From Yoonia tamlensis (lineage in GTDB: Bacteria; Pseudomonadota; Alphaproteobacteria; Rhodobacterales; Rhodobacteraceae), in the NCBI RefSeq assembly GCF_900115105.1, contig NZ_FOYP01000001.1, positions 1 through 64,000 of the forward strand: a stretch of 64,000 bases of DNA, read 5' to 3'. The notes under the pieces are model-generated. The model saw nothing but the letters and a program-made list of their open reading frames with translations, made no database searches and was not told the DNA's origin. Position numbers and translations under genes: made by a program. Of the stretch, positions 27,366 to 36,822 are shown one piece after another; position 1 is the stretch's first letter, and every line of letters starts with the position of its first letter.

Positions 27366-28673
27366 ATGGCTGACCTATTCGCAACAATGCCTGACAAAGA
27401 CAATGGTCGGCGTCCTTTGGCGGATCGTTTGCGCCCCAAACGTTTGTCCGATGTCATTGGGCAAGAACAGGTGCTTGGGCCGGATGCGCCTTTGGGGACG
27501 ATGCTTGCGTCGGGGTCGTTGTCGTCGCTTATTTTTTGGGGTCCTCCCGGCGTTGGTAAAACCACGATTGCGCGGCTGCTGGCCGATGAGACGGACCTGC
27601 ATTTCGTGCAGATATCCGCGATTTTTACGGGCGTACCGGACCTGCGTAAGGTGTTTGAAGCCGCCAAAATGCGCCGTCAAAACGGCAAGGGCACGTTGCT
27701 GTTTGTGGACGAAATCCACCGTTTCAACAAAGCCCAGCAAGACGGGTTTTTGCCCTATATGGAAGATGGCACCATTCTTTTGGTGGGGGCCACGACTGAA
27801 AACCCCAGCTTTGAATTAAACGCCGCGGTACTCAGCCGCTCGCAGGTTCTGATCCTCACGCGGCTTGATCTGGCTGATCTGGAACGCCTTGCGCAGCGGG
27901 CCGAGAAAGATTTGAACCGCGCTTTGCCACTTGATGGGCATGCCCGCGAAGCATTGCTTGAAATGGCCGATGGCGACGGGCGCGCGCTTTTGAACCTGAT
28001 TGAACAGGTGGTGGCGTGGAAGGTGGATAGCAAGCTAACCACCGATGATCTGACCAAACGTCTGATGAAACGTGCTGCGAAATACGACAAATCGGGCGAG
28101 GAACATTACAACCTGATCAGCGCGCTGCATAAATCCGTGCGCGGGTCTGATCCTGATGCAGCGCTTTATTGGTTTGCGCGTATGCTGGCTGGGGGCGAGG
28201 ACCCGCGATATTTGGCGCGCCGGATCACCCGCATGGCCGTCGAGGAAGTCGGGCTTGCCGACCCGCAAGCGCAGGCCGTGTGTTTGCAATCGTGGGACAC
28301 TTATGAACGGATCGGCAGCCCCGAAGGTGAACTGGCGCTGGCACAGGCGCTTGTCTATGTCGCCTTGGCCCCGAAATCGAACGCAGCCTATGTTGCCTAT
28401 AAGGCCGCCGTGGTGGCCGCGAAACAAACCGGATCAACGCCACCCCCGAGCCATATCATCAATGCGCCGACAAAGATGATGAAAGATCAGGGTTTTGGCG
28501 CGGGCTATGCCTATGACCACGACGCCGAAGACGCGTTTTCCGGCCAAAACTATTTCCCCGACGGGATGAAGCGCGGTGTCTATTACCAACCGGTTGACCG
28601 CGGGTTTGAGCGCGAGTTGAAAAAGCGCGTCGATTACTTTGCGGGGCTGCGCGCGAAAAGGAACAGGTCATGA
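27366..28673 (+). CDS. rarA: Replication-associated recombination factor RarA (MgsA)
   Basis: AAA+ ATPase related to clamp loaders and RuvB that acts at stalled forks. The 435 residues have Walker A GPPGVGKT at 59-66, Walker B LLFVDEIHRF at 111-120, the sensor LVGATTENPSFELNAAVLSR, and the C-terminal tetramerisation part with GSDPDAALYWFARMLAGGEDPRYLARR. The ATG at 27366 is chosen; the open frame to 27318 overlaps the previous gene. Its last four bases overlap crcB (ATGA). Confidence 0.96.
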   Translation: MADLFATMPDKDNGRRPLADRLRPKRLSDVIGQEQVLGPDAPLGTMLASGSLSSLIFWGPPGVGKTTIARLLADETDLHFVQISAIFTGVPDLRKVFEAAKMRRQNGKGTLLFVDEIHRFNKAQQDGFLPYMEDGTILLVGATTENPSFELNAAVLSRSQVLILTRLDLADLERLAQRAEKDLNRALPLDGHAREALLEMADGDGRALLNLIEQVVAWKVDSKLTTDDLTKRLMKRAAKYDKSGEEHYNLISALHKSVRGSDPDAALYWFARMLAGGEDPRYLARRITRMAVEEVGLADPQAQAVCLQSWDTYERIGSPEGELALAQALVYVALAPKSNAAYVAYKAAVVAAKQTGSTPPPSHIINAPTKMMKDQGFGAGYAYDHDAEDAFSGQNYFPDGMKRGVYYQPVDRGFERELKKRVDYFAGLRAKRNRS

Positions 28674-29020
28674 TTTTGGGAATGGTGGCGCTTGGTGGTG
28701 CGATTGGTGCGGTGGCGCGCTATCTGGTGGGGCTGTCTGTTGCCTTTCCGATGGGGACATTCACCGTCAATGTTATCGGTTCACTTTTGATCGGGCTGAT
28801 CTATGCCCTGACCCAGTCCAAGGGGCTGACAGCATGGCAACCGTTCCTGATCACCGGAATTCTGGGTGGCTTTACCACTTTTTCGGCGTTTTCACTGGAT
28901 ACCATGCGTCTGCTAGAGGCCGGAAGGCTGGCGGCGGCCGGTGGATATGTTATGGGCACGGTTCTATTATCGCTGGCGGCTTGCGCTGTCGGCCTTTGGA
29001 TTGCGAAAGGTGCCCTATGA
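28670..29020 (+). CDS. crcB: Fluoride channel CrcB/FluC
   Basis: Small dual-topology membrane protein that exports fluoride. The 116 residues form four hydrophobic helices with the family motifs GGAIGAVARY, GTFTVNVIGSLLIG and GILGGFTTFSAFSLD. It overlaps rarA upstream and the pseudouridine synthase downstream (ATGA at both ends), an unusual but tight operon. No fluoride riboswitch is seen, as expected for an internal operon gene. Confidence 0.95.
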   Translation: MILGMVALGGAIGAVARYLVGLSVAFPMGTFTVNVIGSLLIGLIYALTQSKGLTAWQPFLITGILGGFTTFSAFSLDTMRLLEAGRLAAAGGYVMGTVLLSLAACAVGLWIAKGAL

Positions 29021-30069
29021 GCGGCGTACAAACACGGACAATCGGCCCCGATGACGGTGACCAGCGGCTTGACCGCTACATGCGCCGCCTGTTTCCGCAT
29101 GTGACCCAAGGGCGCATCGAAAAGATGTGCCGCAAAGGCGAATTGCGCGTCGACGGTGGTCGCGTGAAATCAAACACGCGTCTTGAGGTTGGTCAAAAGA
29201 TTCGCATCCCGCCGCTGCCCACCGAGGACGAGGCAAATGCGCTGCGGTCATTGGCCCGCCAAGGTGTGACCAAAGCCGATGCCAAGATGATTCAGGCCTG
29301 TGTGATCTATAAGGACGACCACATTATTGCGATCAACAAACCGCACGGACTGGCCACGCAGGGCGGCACAAATACGACCCGCCATGTCGATGGGTTGGCC
29401 GAGGCATTGACCTTTGGCTATGACGAAAAACCGCGCCTTGTGCACCGTTTGGACAAAGATACATCGGGCGTTTTGCTGCTTGCGCGGACCCGCATGATGG
29501 CCAAGCAATTGACCGAAAACCTCAAGCACCGCGAGACCCGCAAGATTTATTGGGCGGCTGTTGCAGGTGTTCCGCATCCGCGCGCGGCGACGATCAAGTA
29601 TGGGCTGGTGAAATCGGGCGGGGGTCGTGGCGGTGACAATGAAAAGATGCGCTGCGTGCATCCGCGTGAGGTCGAAACAACCGAAGGCGCCAAGCGCGCG
29701 ACATCCGATTACGCCGTGATGGACACGCTGGCATCGCGCGCGTCTTGGTGTGCGTTGGTGCCAATCACAGGCCGCACCCACCAGCTGCGCGCGCATATGG
29801 CCGAGATCGGGCATCCGATTATCGGTGACGGGAAATATGGCGGCTCTGGCCAGGAAAACCTTGGCGATGGTTGGGGCGCTGGCATGGGGTCGGAAATTGG
29901 CCGCAAGATGCATTTGCACGCGCGGTCCCTGACGATCGAACACCCTGCCACGGGTGCCACATTGCATATCACCGCACCTTTGCCCGAGCATATGCAGAAT
30001 ACTTGGGACTATGTCGGTTGGGTTGTCGGCCATGCGCCGATTGATCCGTTCAATATGCCTGATGCCTGA
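29017..30069 (+). CDS. rluC: RluC-type 23S rRNA pseudouridine synthase
   Basis: Isomerises uridines in 23S rRNA. The 350 residues have an N-terminal S4 RNA-binding domain (about 15-70: RLDRYMRRLFPHVTQGRIEKMCRKGELRVDG), the catalytic motif HRLDKDTSG at 143-151 with Asp146, and RTHQLRAHMAEIGHPIIGD. The ATG at 29017 overlaps the crcB stop; longer readings upstream are a shadow of crcB. The exact RluC/RluD assignment is by family likeness only. Confidence 0.93.
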   Translation: MSGVQTRTIGPDDGDQRLDRYMRRLFPHVTQGRIEKMCRKGELRVDGGRVKSNTRLEVGQKIRIPPLPTEDEANALRSLARQGVTKADAKMIQACVIYKDDHIIAINKPHGLATQGGTNTTRHVDGLAEALTFGYDEKPRLVHRLDKDTSGVLLLARTRMMAKQLTENLKHRETRKIYWAAVAGVPHPRAATIKYGLVKSGGGRGGDNEKMRCVHPREVETTEGAKRATSDYAVMDTLASRASWCALVPITGRTHQLRAHMAEIGHPIIGDGKYGGSGQENLGDGWGAGMGSEIGRKMHLHARSLTIEHPATGATLHITAPLPEHMQNTWDYVGWVVGHAPIDPFNMPDA

Positions 30070-30727
30070 TCTGCGCCTTGTCATATTCGACGTAGACGGC
30101 ACGCTGGTCGATAGTCAGGCGGAAATTCTGGCCGCGATGACCCATGCGTTTGACGCTGAAAAACGGGCTATGCCGTCGCGCGAAGCAGTACTTGCGATTG
30201 TGGGACTGTCGCTTGACGTGGCGTTTGCACGGCTTTGCCCTGACGCCGACACAGGGACCCAAGCCCGACTGGTTGCTGGTTATAAGGACGCATTCAGCAC
30301 CCAGCGGGCGCAAAATGCGGATCACGGCCCGCTTTATCCTGGCGCGCGCGCCGTGCTGGATATGCTTGCGGGCCAAGACAACACGTTGTTGGCAGTCGCG
30401 ACGGGCAAATCGCGGCGCGGGCTCGACAAGCTGTTGGAACGCCACGCGCTGCAGGGATTTTTCCATAGCGAGCAGGTCGCCGATCACCACCCGTCCAAGC
30501 CGAACCCTTCGATGATCCTGACGGCGATGGGTGAATTGGGCGTTGATAGGGCGCGCGCCGTCATGGTGGGTGATACGACTTTTGACATGGATATGGCCCG
30601 CGCCGCGGGCATCGCAAATATCGGGGTTTCATGGGGCTATCACGCAGCCGATCAGTTGCAGCCCGATATCCTGATCACCGAATTTGGCGCCTTGCCCGGT
30701 GCCGTAGACAGACTTGTAGGACAATAA
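30062..30727 (+). CDS. HAD-family phosphatase (Gph-like)
   Basis: 221-residue HAD subfamily IA hydrolase. Motif I is FDVDGTLVDS (nucleophile Asp10, acid Asp12), motif II is VATGKSRRGL, the lysine lies in HHPSKPNPSM, and motif IV is MVGDTTFDMDMARAAG. Phosphoglycolate-phosphatase-like, but the substrate cannot be fixed. It overlaps the end of the pseudouridine synthase by eight bases and leads into the ATP12 gene. Confidence 0.9.
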   Translation: MPDLRLVIFDVDGTLVDSQAEILAAMTHAFDAEKRAMPSREAVLAIVGLSLDVAFARLCPDADTGTQARLVAGYKDAFSTQRAQNADHGPLYPGARAVLDMLAGQDNTLLAVATGKSRRGLDKLLERHALQGFFHSEQVADHHPSKPNPSMILTAMGELGVDRARAVMVGDTTFDMDMARAAGIANIGVSWGYHAADQLQPDILITEFGALPGAVDRLVGQ

Positions 30728-30728
30728 G

Positions 30729-31439
30729 ATGAGCGATTGGAAACCAAAGCGGTTCTGGAAAACAGCGACGGCAACAACCTGTGAAGGCGGGTTCACCGTT
30801 GAACTGGACAGCCGCAGCGTGAAAACCCCCGCCAAAGCCACGTTGATCGTGCCGACAATGCCAATGGCCGAAGCCATTGCCGCCGAATGGGACGCGCAGG
30901 GCGAAACGCTTGATCCGGCGACGATGCCCATCACCCGCGGTGCAAATGCCGCCATTGACAAGGTGCGCACACAGCACGCCGAGGTCGCCGAGATGCTGGC
31001 GGAATATGGCGATAGTGATTTGCTGTGCTACCGCGCCGCCGGACCGGATATGTTAATCGCGCGGCAGGCCGCCGCTTGGGATCCGATGCTGGAATGGGCC
31101 GCCGCGACATTGGGTGCGCGGCTTGCTGTCGGGCAAGGCGTGATGCATGTCGCCCAAGACCCTGACGCGCTGGCGGTGCTGCGCGCCGAAGTATGCGCCT
31201 TTGATGAATTTGCACTGGCCGCTGCCCATGACCTTATCAGTATTTCAGGGTCGCTGATTCTCGGGCTTGCGGTCGTTCGCGGTAAGGTTGAGCCCGATAC
31301 CGCCTGGCTTGTCTCGCGCGTTGATGAACATTGGCAAATCGAACAATGGGGCGCGGATGAAGAAGCTGCCGACAACGAGGCGATCAAACGCACCGCATTT
31401 TTGGATGCGGCACGGTTTTACAAGCTTTCGCGCAGCTAG
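30729..31439 (+). CDS. ATP12-family F1 ATPase assembly chaperone
   Basis: 236 residues matching bacterial ATP12: WKPKRFWKTATATTCEGGFTVELDSRSVKTPAKATL near the start, IAAEWDAQGETLDPATMPITRGANAAIDKV, and YGDSDLLCYRA. The mitochondrial homologue helps the alpha subunit enter F1. It starts right after the HAD stop. Its presence is typical of alphaproteobacteria. Confidence 0.93.
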   Translation: MSDWKPKRFWKTATATTCEGGFTVELDSRSVKTPAKATLIVPTMPMAEAIAAEWDAQGETLDPATMPITRGANAAIDKVRTQHAEVAEMLAEYGDSDLLCYRAAGPDMLIARQAAAWDPMLEWAAATLGARLAVGQGVMHVAQDPDALAVLRAEVCAFDEFALAAAHDLISISGSLILGLAVVRGKVEPDTAWLVSRVDEHWQIEQWGADEEAADNEAIKRTAFLDAARFYKLSRS

Positions 31440-31520
31440 GGAATTGTCCTGCAGATACGCAAATATTTGAGAAAACCGCCCTTTTGCCCGTATCAATAGA
31501 GAGTTTTCCGTATGTTAGTC

Positions 31521-31549
31521 TTGACGTTAATAACCGATTCCGCACAATC
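31521..31549 (+). promoter_or_regulatory. Promoter of the aap operon
   Basis: TTGACG at 31521-31526, 17-base spacer, ACAATC at 31544-31549 (CAATCT one base on is equally possible). The leader to aapJ is about 100 bases and holds an AGAAGG/CCTTCT stem (31560-31579) and an ACCGCCC/GGGGCGG stem near 31614-31638. Confidence 0.55.
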
Positions 31550-31656
31550 TACCCAGATTGAGAAGGTGCAAGCCTTCTTATTCATCACACCGTCCGTCAG
31601 GGCGGGATAAAAAGACCGCCCTCAATGTTGGGGCGGAAACTCAGGAAGAGGTAAAA

Positions 31657-32676
31657 ATGAAAAAAACCGTATTCTTCGGCGCGCTGACTGTAGCTGGCTT
31701 GGTTGCTGGCGCGGCTTCTGCGGCGACACTTGACGACGTGAAAGCACGTGGCTCGCTGAACTGCGGCGTGACAACTGGTCTTGTCGGCTTTGCCGCACCG
31801 GACGCTGATGGTAACTGGCAGGGCTTTGACGTTGGCGTTTGCCGCGCTGTTGCAGCTGCCGTTCTTGGCGACCCGGACGCAGTTGAGTTCGTGCCAACAA
31901 CTGGCCAAACACGTTTCACTGCGCTTGCATCTGGCGAAATCGACCTTCTTGCTCGGAACACAACATGGACAATGAGCCGTGACGTTGACCTGAAGTTCGA
32001 ATTTGTTGGCGTAAACTACTATGACGGCCAAGGCTTCCTTGTCCCCAAAGCGCTTGGCGTGACATCAGCGACAGAACTGGACGGCGCGACTGTTTGTATC
32101 CAAACCGGTACAACAACAGAGCTGAACCTTGCTGATTACTTCCGCACAAACGGCATCAGCTACGAGCCAGTGCCGATTGAAACAAACGCTGAAGGCCAAC
32201 AGCAGTACCTTGCCGGTGCTTGTGACGTTTACACAACTGACGCATCAGGTCTTGCTGCGACACGTGCGACGTTTGAAAACCCAGGCGACCACGTTCTGCT
32301 GCCAGAAATCATCTCAAAAGAGCCACTCGGCCCGCTTGTTCGCCACGGCGACAACGAATGGGGTGATATCGCACGCTGGACATTGAACGCGCTGATCACA
32401 GCTGAAGAGCTGGGCGTGACTGCTGCAAACGCTGCGGAACTGTCAATGGAGCCAGGCAACAACCCAGAAATCAACCGTCTGCTTGGCACCGAAGGTGAAC
32501 TGGGCGCGATGCTGGGTCTGGAAGCTGACTGGGCGAAAAAAGCCATCATGGCTGGCGGCAACTACGGTGAGCTGTTTGAAAACAACATCGGTGAAAACAC
32601 TGCAATCGCTCTGGCCCGTGGCCTGAACGCACAGTGGACTGATGGTGGTCTGATCTACTCTCCACCTTTCCGCTAG
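31657..32676 (+). CDS. aapJ: General L-amino-acid ABC transporter, binding protein
   Basis: Periplasmic receptor of the broad-range amino-acid importer. The 339 residues include a signal peptide (ending AGAASAAT) and the AapJ-type pattern LNCGVTTGLVGFAAPDADGNWQGFDVGVCRAVAAAVLGD, TRFTALASGEIDLLARNTTWTMSRD and the end SPPFR. The ATG at 31657 is preceded by GGAAGAGG. Codon use (very frequent ACA and GTT) is like that of the ribosomal genes, which indicates high expression. Confidence 0.96.
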   Translation: MKKTVFFGALTVAGLVAGAASAATLDDVKARGSLNCGVTTGLVGFAAPDADGNWQGFDVGVCRAVAAAVLGDPDAVEFVPTTGQTRFTALASGEIDLLARNTTWTMSRDVDLKFEFVGVNYYDGQGFLVPKALGVTSATELDGATVCIQTGTTTELNLADYFRTNGISYEPVPIETNAEGQQQYLAGACDVYTTDASGLAATRATFENPGDHVLLPEIISKEPLGPLVRHGDNEWGDIARWTLNALITAEELGVTAANAAELSMEPGNNPEINRLLGTEGELGAMLGLEADWAKKAIMAGGNYGELFENNIGENTAIALARGLNAQWTDGGLIYSPPFR

Positions 32677-32692
32677 GATCTGAAAACGGTGA

Positions 32693-32719
32693 GGGGCTCG
32701 GGTAAAACCGGGCCCTTTC
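32693..32719 (+). terminator. Attenuating hairpin between aapJ and aapQ
   Basis: GGGGCTCGG/CCGGGCCCT (wobbles) with loop GTAAAA, then TTTCCC. Weak T-run. It probably limits read-through so that the binding protein is made in excess over the permeases. Confidence 0.6.
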
Positions 32720-32827
32720 CCAAAATGGCGATCACGCTCAATAAAAATTGCGCACCCTGCACGCGAAGACAGTCGGATCAACCGGCGCGCGCGTGACTGA
32801 TATCGGGGCGCACCGGGAGATAAATTC

Positions 32828-34105
32828 ATGTCGACGTTGACCGACCCGCCGAAGCCGGGGTTTCGGCTAAGCCAGCTTATTTACGATACACGCTATCGCT
32901 CAATCACCATTCAGGTCATCGCGCTTGTGCTGATTGTTGGCGCGCTGTGGTGGCTGGTAAATAACACCGTGAACAACCTGAACGCATTGGGTAAGGACTT
33001 TAATTTCGGGTTCCTTAGCAGTGCCGCAGGCTATGACATTAACCAGACGCTGATCGAATATAACAACCAGATGTCGCACGGGCGTGCAGCAATGGTCGGT
33101 ATTCTGAACACGCTGCTTGTGGCCTTCATGGGCTGCGTTTCCGCACTGGTGATCGGGGTTTTCGTTGGCGTGCTGCGCCTGTCCAAAAACTGGGTCGTCA
33201 GCCGCCTGATGGCGGTCTACGTCGAAGGTTTCCGCAACGTGCCGCTGCTGATCTGGATCTTGCTGATCGGCGCGGTGATGTCCGAAAGCATGCCGCAGCC
33301 GCGCGATTTCCGCGGAGAAGATGCGACCACGAGCATGATCCTTGGCGATAGCGTTGCTGTCACAAACCGCGGGATCTGGATTCCGCGTATCGGCTTTACA
33401 AATTCCATCAGCGGCGAAGAAGCTGTTGCCCCGATCGAAGGCGCAACGCCTGTGGCATCGGGCGGTGCCGATTGGTTGCTGGTCTTGGGGACGTTTGCGC
33501 TTAGCCTGATTGCGATGCGGTTTGTGCGCATGCGTGCTGACAAAATTCAGCACGCAACGGGCGAACGCCCCAAAACATGGTATCAGCTGATGGGCTTGTT
33601 CTTTGTCCCCGTCGGCATCGTTCTTTTTGCTTTGGGTGCACAAATTGTGACGCCCTACCTGAAAGGCTTCAACTTTACCGAAGGCACGCATCTGCGGAAT
33701 TCCTTGATCGCGCTTTGGGTGGCTTTGTCGCTGTATACGGGTGCATTTATCGCGGAAATCGTGCGCGCCGGTATTCTGGCCGTATCCAAAGGCCAGTCAG
33801 AGGCGGCCGCAGCACTGGGCTTGCGTCCGAACCGCACGATGAACCTTGTGATTCTGCCGCAGGCGTTGCGGGTGATCATTCCACCGCTGATTTCGCAGTT
33901 CCTGAACCTGACCAAAAACTCGTCTCTTGCGATTGCCGTGGGTTACATGGATGTGCGCGCCACGCTTGGCGGTATCACCATCAACCAAACGGGCCGCGAG
34001 CTTGAAGGGATGCTATTGATGGGTGCTTTCTATCTTGCCCTGTCACTGCTGATTTCTGGCGGCATGAACTACTACAACCGTTCAACTCAACTCGCGGAGC
34101 GCTAA
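32828..34105 (+). CDS. aapQ: General L-amino-acid ABC transporter, permease AapQ
   Basis: Inner-membrane permease of the HisM/GlnP family. The 425 residues have a first helix at about 25-47, further helices from about 95, and the C-terminal EAA loop EAAAALGLRPNRTMNLVILPQALRVIIPPL, which contacts the ATPase. Polar amino-acid permease signature. One base separates it from aapM. Confidence 0.95.
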   Translation: MSTLTDPPKPGFRLSQLIYDTRYRSITIQVIALVLIVGALWWLVNNTVNNLNALGKDFNFGFLSSAAGYDINQTLIEYNNQMSHGRAAMVGILNTLLVAFMGCVSALVIGVFVGVLRLSKNWVVSRLMAVYVEGFRNVPLLIWILLIGAVMSESMPQPRDFRGEDATTSMILGDSVAVTNRGIWIPRIGFTNSISGEEAVAPIEGATPVASGGADWLLVLGTFALSLIAMRFVRMRADKIQHATGERPKTWYQLMGLFFVPVGIVLFALGAQIVTPYLKGFNFTEGTHLRNSLIALWVALSLYTGAFIAEIVRAGILAVSKGQSEAAAALGLRPNRTMNLVILPQALRVIIPPLISQFLNLTKNSSLAIAVGYMDVRATLGGITINQTGRELEGMLLMGAFYLALSLLISGGMNYYNRSTQLAER

Positions 34106-34106
34106 G

Positions 34107-35414
34107 ATGTCAGATACTCCTGTTACTTACGTTCGCAAGGAAATGCTGGGCCAAAAGGCCCCGCCAACATCCGAAGTCGGGCCGGTGCGCTGGGTACGCG
34201 AGAACCTGTTCTCGTCTCCCATGAATGCTTTCCTGACGATCCTGTCGCTTTATGCGATCTACGTCGTGGTTAGCCATGTTGGACCGTGGCTGCTGAACGG
34301 GATTTGGGATGCGGAATCGCTGACCGAATGTCGCGAAATCATTGCGGCAACCGGCGATGGTCATCATTCGGCGGCCTGTTTTGGCGTGATTTCTGCGCGC
34401 TGGCACCAGCTGGTGTTCGGCTACTACCCGTCCGAGCTATACTGGCGGCCGATCTTGGCCTTGGTAGTTTTCCTTGTCGGGATTTCGCCGGTGATGTTCC
34501 CGTCGCTGCCGCGCAAGCTTTATATCGTGACTTTGGCTGCACCTTTGCTTTGCTTCTGGCTGCTATGGGGCGGGTCCATCTGGTTCCCTGTCAGCATCGC
34601 GCTCGGGTTTGGTGTTGGCGTCGTTGCGCATAAATTGCTTGACGAAAATGTCAGCGCGCTTGCGGCGATTATCGGCGCGATTGTCCTGCCTTTGTTGTTC
34701 TGGCTTTATCTTGCCGGTCCAATTGCATCTGGGCTGGATAGTGTCATTCCGCTGGGCATCGAATTTGTGCCGTCGCGGTCATTTGGTGGCTTTATGCTAT
34801 CCATTGTGATCGGGCTTTCGGCGATTGTGATTTCGCTGCCTTTGGGGATTTTGCTGGCGCTGGCGCGCCGGTCCGACCTGTTCATCATCAAAACCTGCGC
34901 GGTTGTCTTTATCGAAGTCATCCGTGGCATCCCGTTGATCGTGTGGCTGTTCACAGCGCAATTGCTGCTGAACTACTTCTTGCCACCAGGCAGCAGCTTT
35001 GACCTGACCCTGCGCGTGATCATCATGGTGACCCTGTTTGCATCGGCTTACATCGCCGAGGTGATCCGTGGCGGTCTGGCCGCATTGCCAAAAGGACAGT
35101 ACGAAGGCGCAGACAGCCTTGGTCTGAACTACTGGCAGTCCATGCAGCTGATTATCTTGCCGCAGGCGCTGAAAATCTCGATCCCGGGAATCGTGAACAC
35201 CTTTATCGGGCTGTTCAAAGATACAACGCTGGTTGTGTTCATTGGTCTGTTCGATCCGCTTGGCATTGCCAGCGCGATCCGTGCCACGACCGAATGGAAC
35301 GGCATCTACTGGGAACTCTTCCTCTTTATTGGCATCATGTTCTTCATCTCTTGCTTCAGCATGGGCCGTTACTCACTTTACCTGGAGAAAAAACTCCAGC
35401 GTGAACACCGCTAA
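34107..35414 (+). CDS. aapM: General L-amino-acid ABC transporter, permease AapM
   Basis: Second permease of the heterodimer. The 435 residues have about eight hydrophobic segments and the EAA-type loop EGADSLGLNYWQSMQLIILPQALKISIPGI near residue 335. It follows aapQ after one base; aapP begins 12 bases after its stop, with AAGGAGAC between them. Confidence 0.95.
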   Translation: MSDTPVTYVRKEMLGQKAPPTSEVGPVRWVRENLFSSPMNAFLTILSLYAIYVVVSHVGPWLLNGIWDAESLTECREIIAATGDGHHSAACFGVISARWHQLVFGYYPSELYWRPILALVVFLVGISPVMFPSLPRKLYIVTLAAPLLCFWLLWGGSIWFPVSIALGFGVGVVAHKLLDENVSALAAIIGAIVLPLLFWLYLAGPIASGLDSVIPLGIEFVPSRSFGGFMLSIVIGLSAIVISLPLGILLALARRSDLFIIKTCAVVFIEVIRGIPLIVWLFTAQLLLNYFLPPGSSFDLTLRVIIMVTLFASAYIAEVIRGGLAALPKGQYEGADSLGLNYWQSMQLIILPQALKISIPGIVNTFIGLFKDTTLVVFIGLFDPLGIASAIRATTEWNGIYWELFLFIGIMFFISCFSMGRYSLYLEKKLQREHR

Positions 35415-35426
35415 GGAGACCTGACA

Positions 35427-36218
35427 ATGGTTGAACTCACACAAGAACGCACCGTTGATCGTAGCCACATGCAGGTCTCGGATGAGGTCGCGATCGAAAT
35501 CCGCAACATGAACAAATGGTACGGCACCTTCCACGTGCTCCGTGACATTGACCTGACCGTGCAACGCGGTGAGCGGATTGTTATCTGTGGCCCGTCAGGG
35601 TCCGGCAAATCGACCCTGATCCGTTGCATCAACCGGCTTGAAGAACACCAAGCCGGTGACATCATCGTGGACGGGACCGAACTATCATCCGATCTGAAAA
35701 ACATCGACAAGATCCGGTCAGAGGTTGGCATGTGCTTTCAGCACTTCAACCTGTTCCCGCATCTGACGATTTTGGAAAACTGCACGCTGGCACCTATCTG
35801 GGTCCGTAACACGCCCAAGAAAGAAGCCGAAGAAATCGCGATGCACTTCCTTGAAAAGGTGAAGATCCCCGAGCAGGCCAACAAATACCCTGGCATGTTG
35901 TCAGGTGGTCAGCAGCAGCGTGTGGCGATTGCGCGTTCATTGTGCATGAAGCCACGCATCATGCTGTTCGATGAGCCGACATCAGCGCTTGATCCCGAAA
36001 TGATCAAAGAGGTGCTGGATACAATGATCGAGCTGGCCGAAGAAGGCATGACCATGCTTTGCGTGACCCACGAAATGGGCTTTGCCCAAGCGGTGGCGAA
36101 CCGGGTCATCTTTATGGACCAAGGTCAGATCGTTGAACAAAACGAACCGACCGAGTTCTTTAACAACCCGCAATCGGAACGGACGCAACTGTTCCTCAGC
36201 CAGATCATCGGCCACTAA
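35427..36218 (+). CDS. aapP: General L-amino-acid ABC transporter, ATPase
   Basis: ATP-hydrolysing subunit. The 263 residues have Walker A GPSGSGKST at 55-63, the Q-loop CFQHFNLFPHLT, the signature LSGGQQQRVA at 158-167, Walker B with FDEPTSALD at 181-189, and the H-loop THEMGFA. Last gene of the operon, closed by a strong terminator. Confidence 0.97.
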   Translation: MVELTQERTVDRSHMQVSDEVAIEIRNMNKWYGTFHVLRDIDLTVQRGERIVICGPSGSGKSTLIRCINRLEEHQAGDIIVDGTELSSDLKNIDKIRSEVGMCFQHFNLFPHLTILENCTLAPIWVRNTPKKEAEEIAMHFLEKVKIPEQANKYPGMLSGGQQQRVAIARSLCMKPRIMLFDEPTSALDPEMIKEVLDTMIELAEEGMTMLCVTHEMGFAQAVANRVIFMDQGQIVEQNEPTEFFNNPQSERTQLFLSQIIGH

Positions 36219-36222
36219 AAAC

Positions 36223-36254
36223 AAAGCCCCGAGGGAAACCTCGGGGCTTTTTGC
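36223..36254 (+). terminator. Rho-independent terminator of the aap operon
   Basis: Perfect 12-pair stem AAAGCCCCGAGG/CCTCGGGGCTTT with GAAA tetraloop, followed by Ts. With A-rich and T-rich flanks it can also act on the convergent SixA-like gene. Confidence 0.95.
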
Positions 36255-36275
36255 TTTTGGGGTGGTGGCAGGTTT

Positions 36276-36800
36276 CTAGGCCGCCCCGCCCGTCGTCCCA
36301 ATCAGATCGCGTGGCACGATGAAATCGACGCAGGTGCCACTGTGGCGTTGCATGGCCGCCCAGTCGGGGATGTTGAAATCAATCACCGTGGTGGCGCAGG
36401 TCGGGTAGCCCGTGAACCTTGCGTGGTCGGGTGCTGTGTCGACCAACATATTCGCCAACATCCCGATCCCCGGATTATGCCCGATTAGGGCGACTGTCGT
36501 CACGCTCTCGCGGTGGATGGTGTCCATCAGCGTGTCAGGGGCCGCGTGGTAGAGCGCGTGCATCAGGCGCAGCTTCGGCGGCGCAGGCAGGGCCGCGATA
36601 ATCAGATCGGCTGTCTGTGCGGTCCTGCGCGCGTCTGAGCAAAGGATCTCGTCGGGTTGATAGCCCTTGTCGGCCATCCATGCGCCAATCGCTGTGGCCG
36701 AGGCCAGCCCGCGCGCGTTCAACACCCGCGCATGATCATCCGAAAAAGGATCATCCCAGTTGGATTTCGCGTGGCGGATCAGGATCAAACGCAATGTCAT
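36276..36800 (-). CDS. SixA-like histidine phosphatase
   Basis: 174-residue phosphohistidine phosphatase of the RHG superfamily. The catalytic LIRHAKS lies at residues 7-13 with His10, the second arginine is in SDARRTAQTADLI, and the distal histidine is in LIGHNPGIG. SixA acts on phosphohistidine in signalling or PTS proteins; the target here is not known. Single gene, followed downstream by the aap terminator. Confidence 0.9.
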   Translation of the reverse strand: MTLRLILIRHAKSNWDDPFSDDHARVLNARGLASATAIGAWMADKGYQPDEILCSDARRTAQTADLIIAALPAPPKLRLMHALYHAAPDTLMDTIHRESVTTVALIGHNPGIGMLANMLVDTAPDHARFTGYPTCATTVIDFNIPDWAAMQRHSGTCVDFIVPRDLIGTTGGAA

Positions 36801-36822
36801 AGGGGGCGTTCCAAAATATGTG

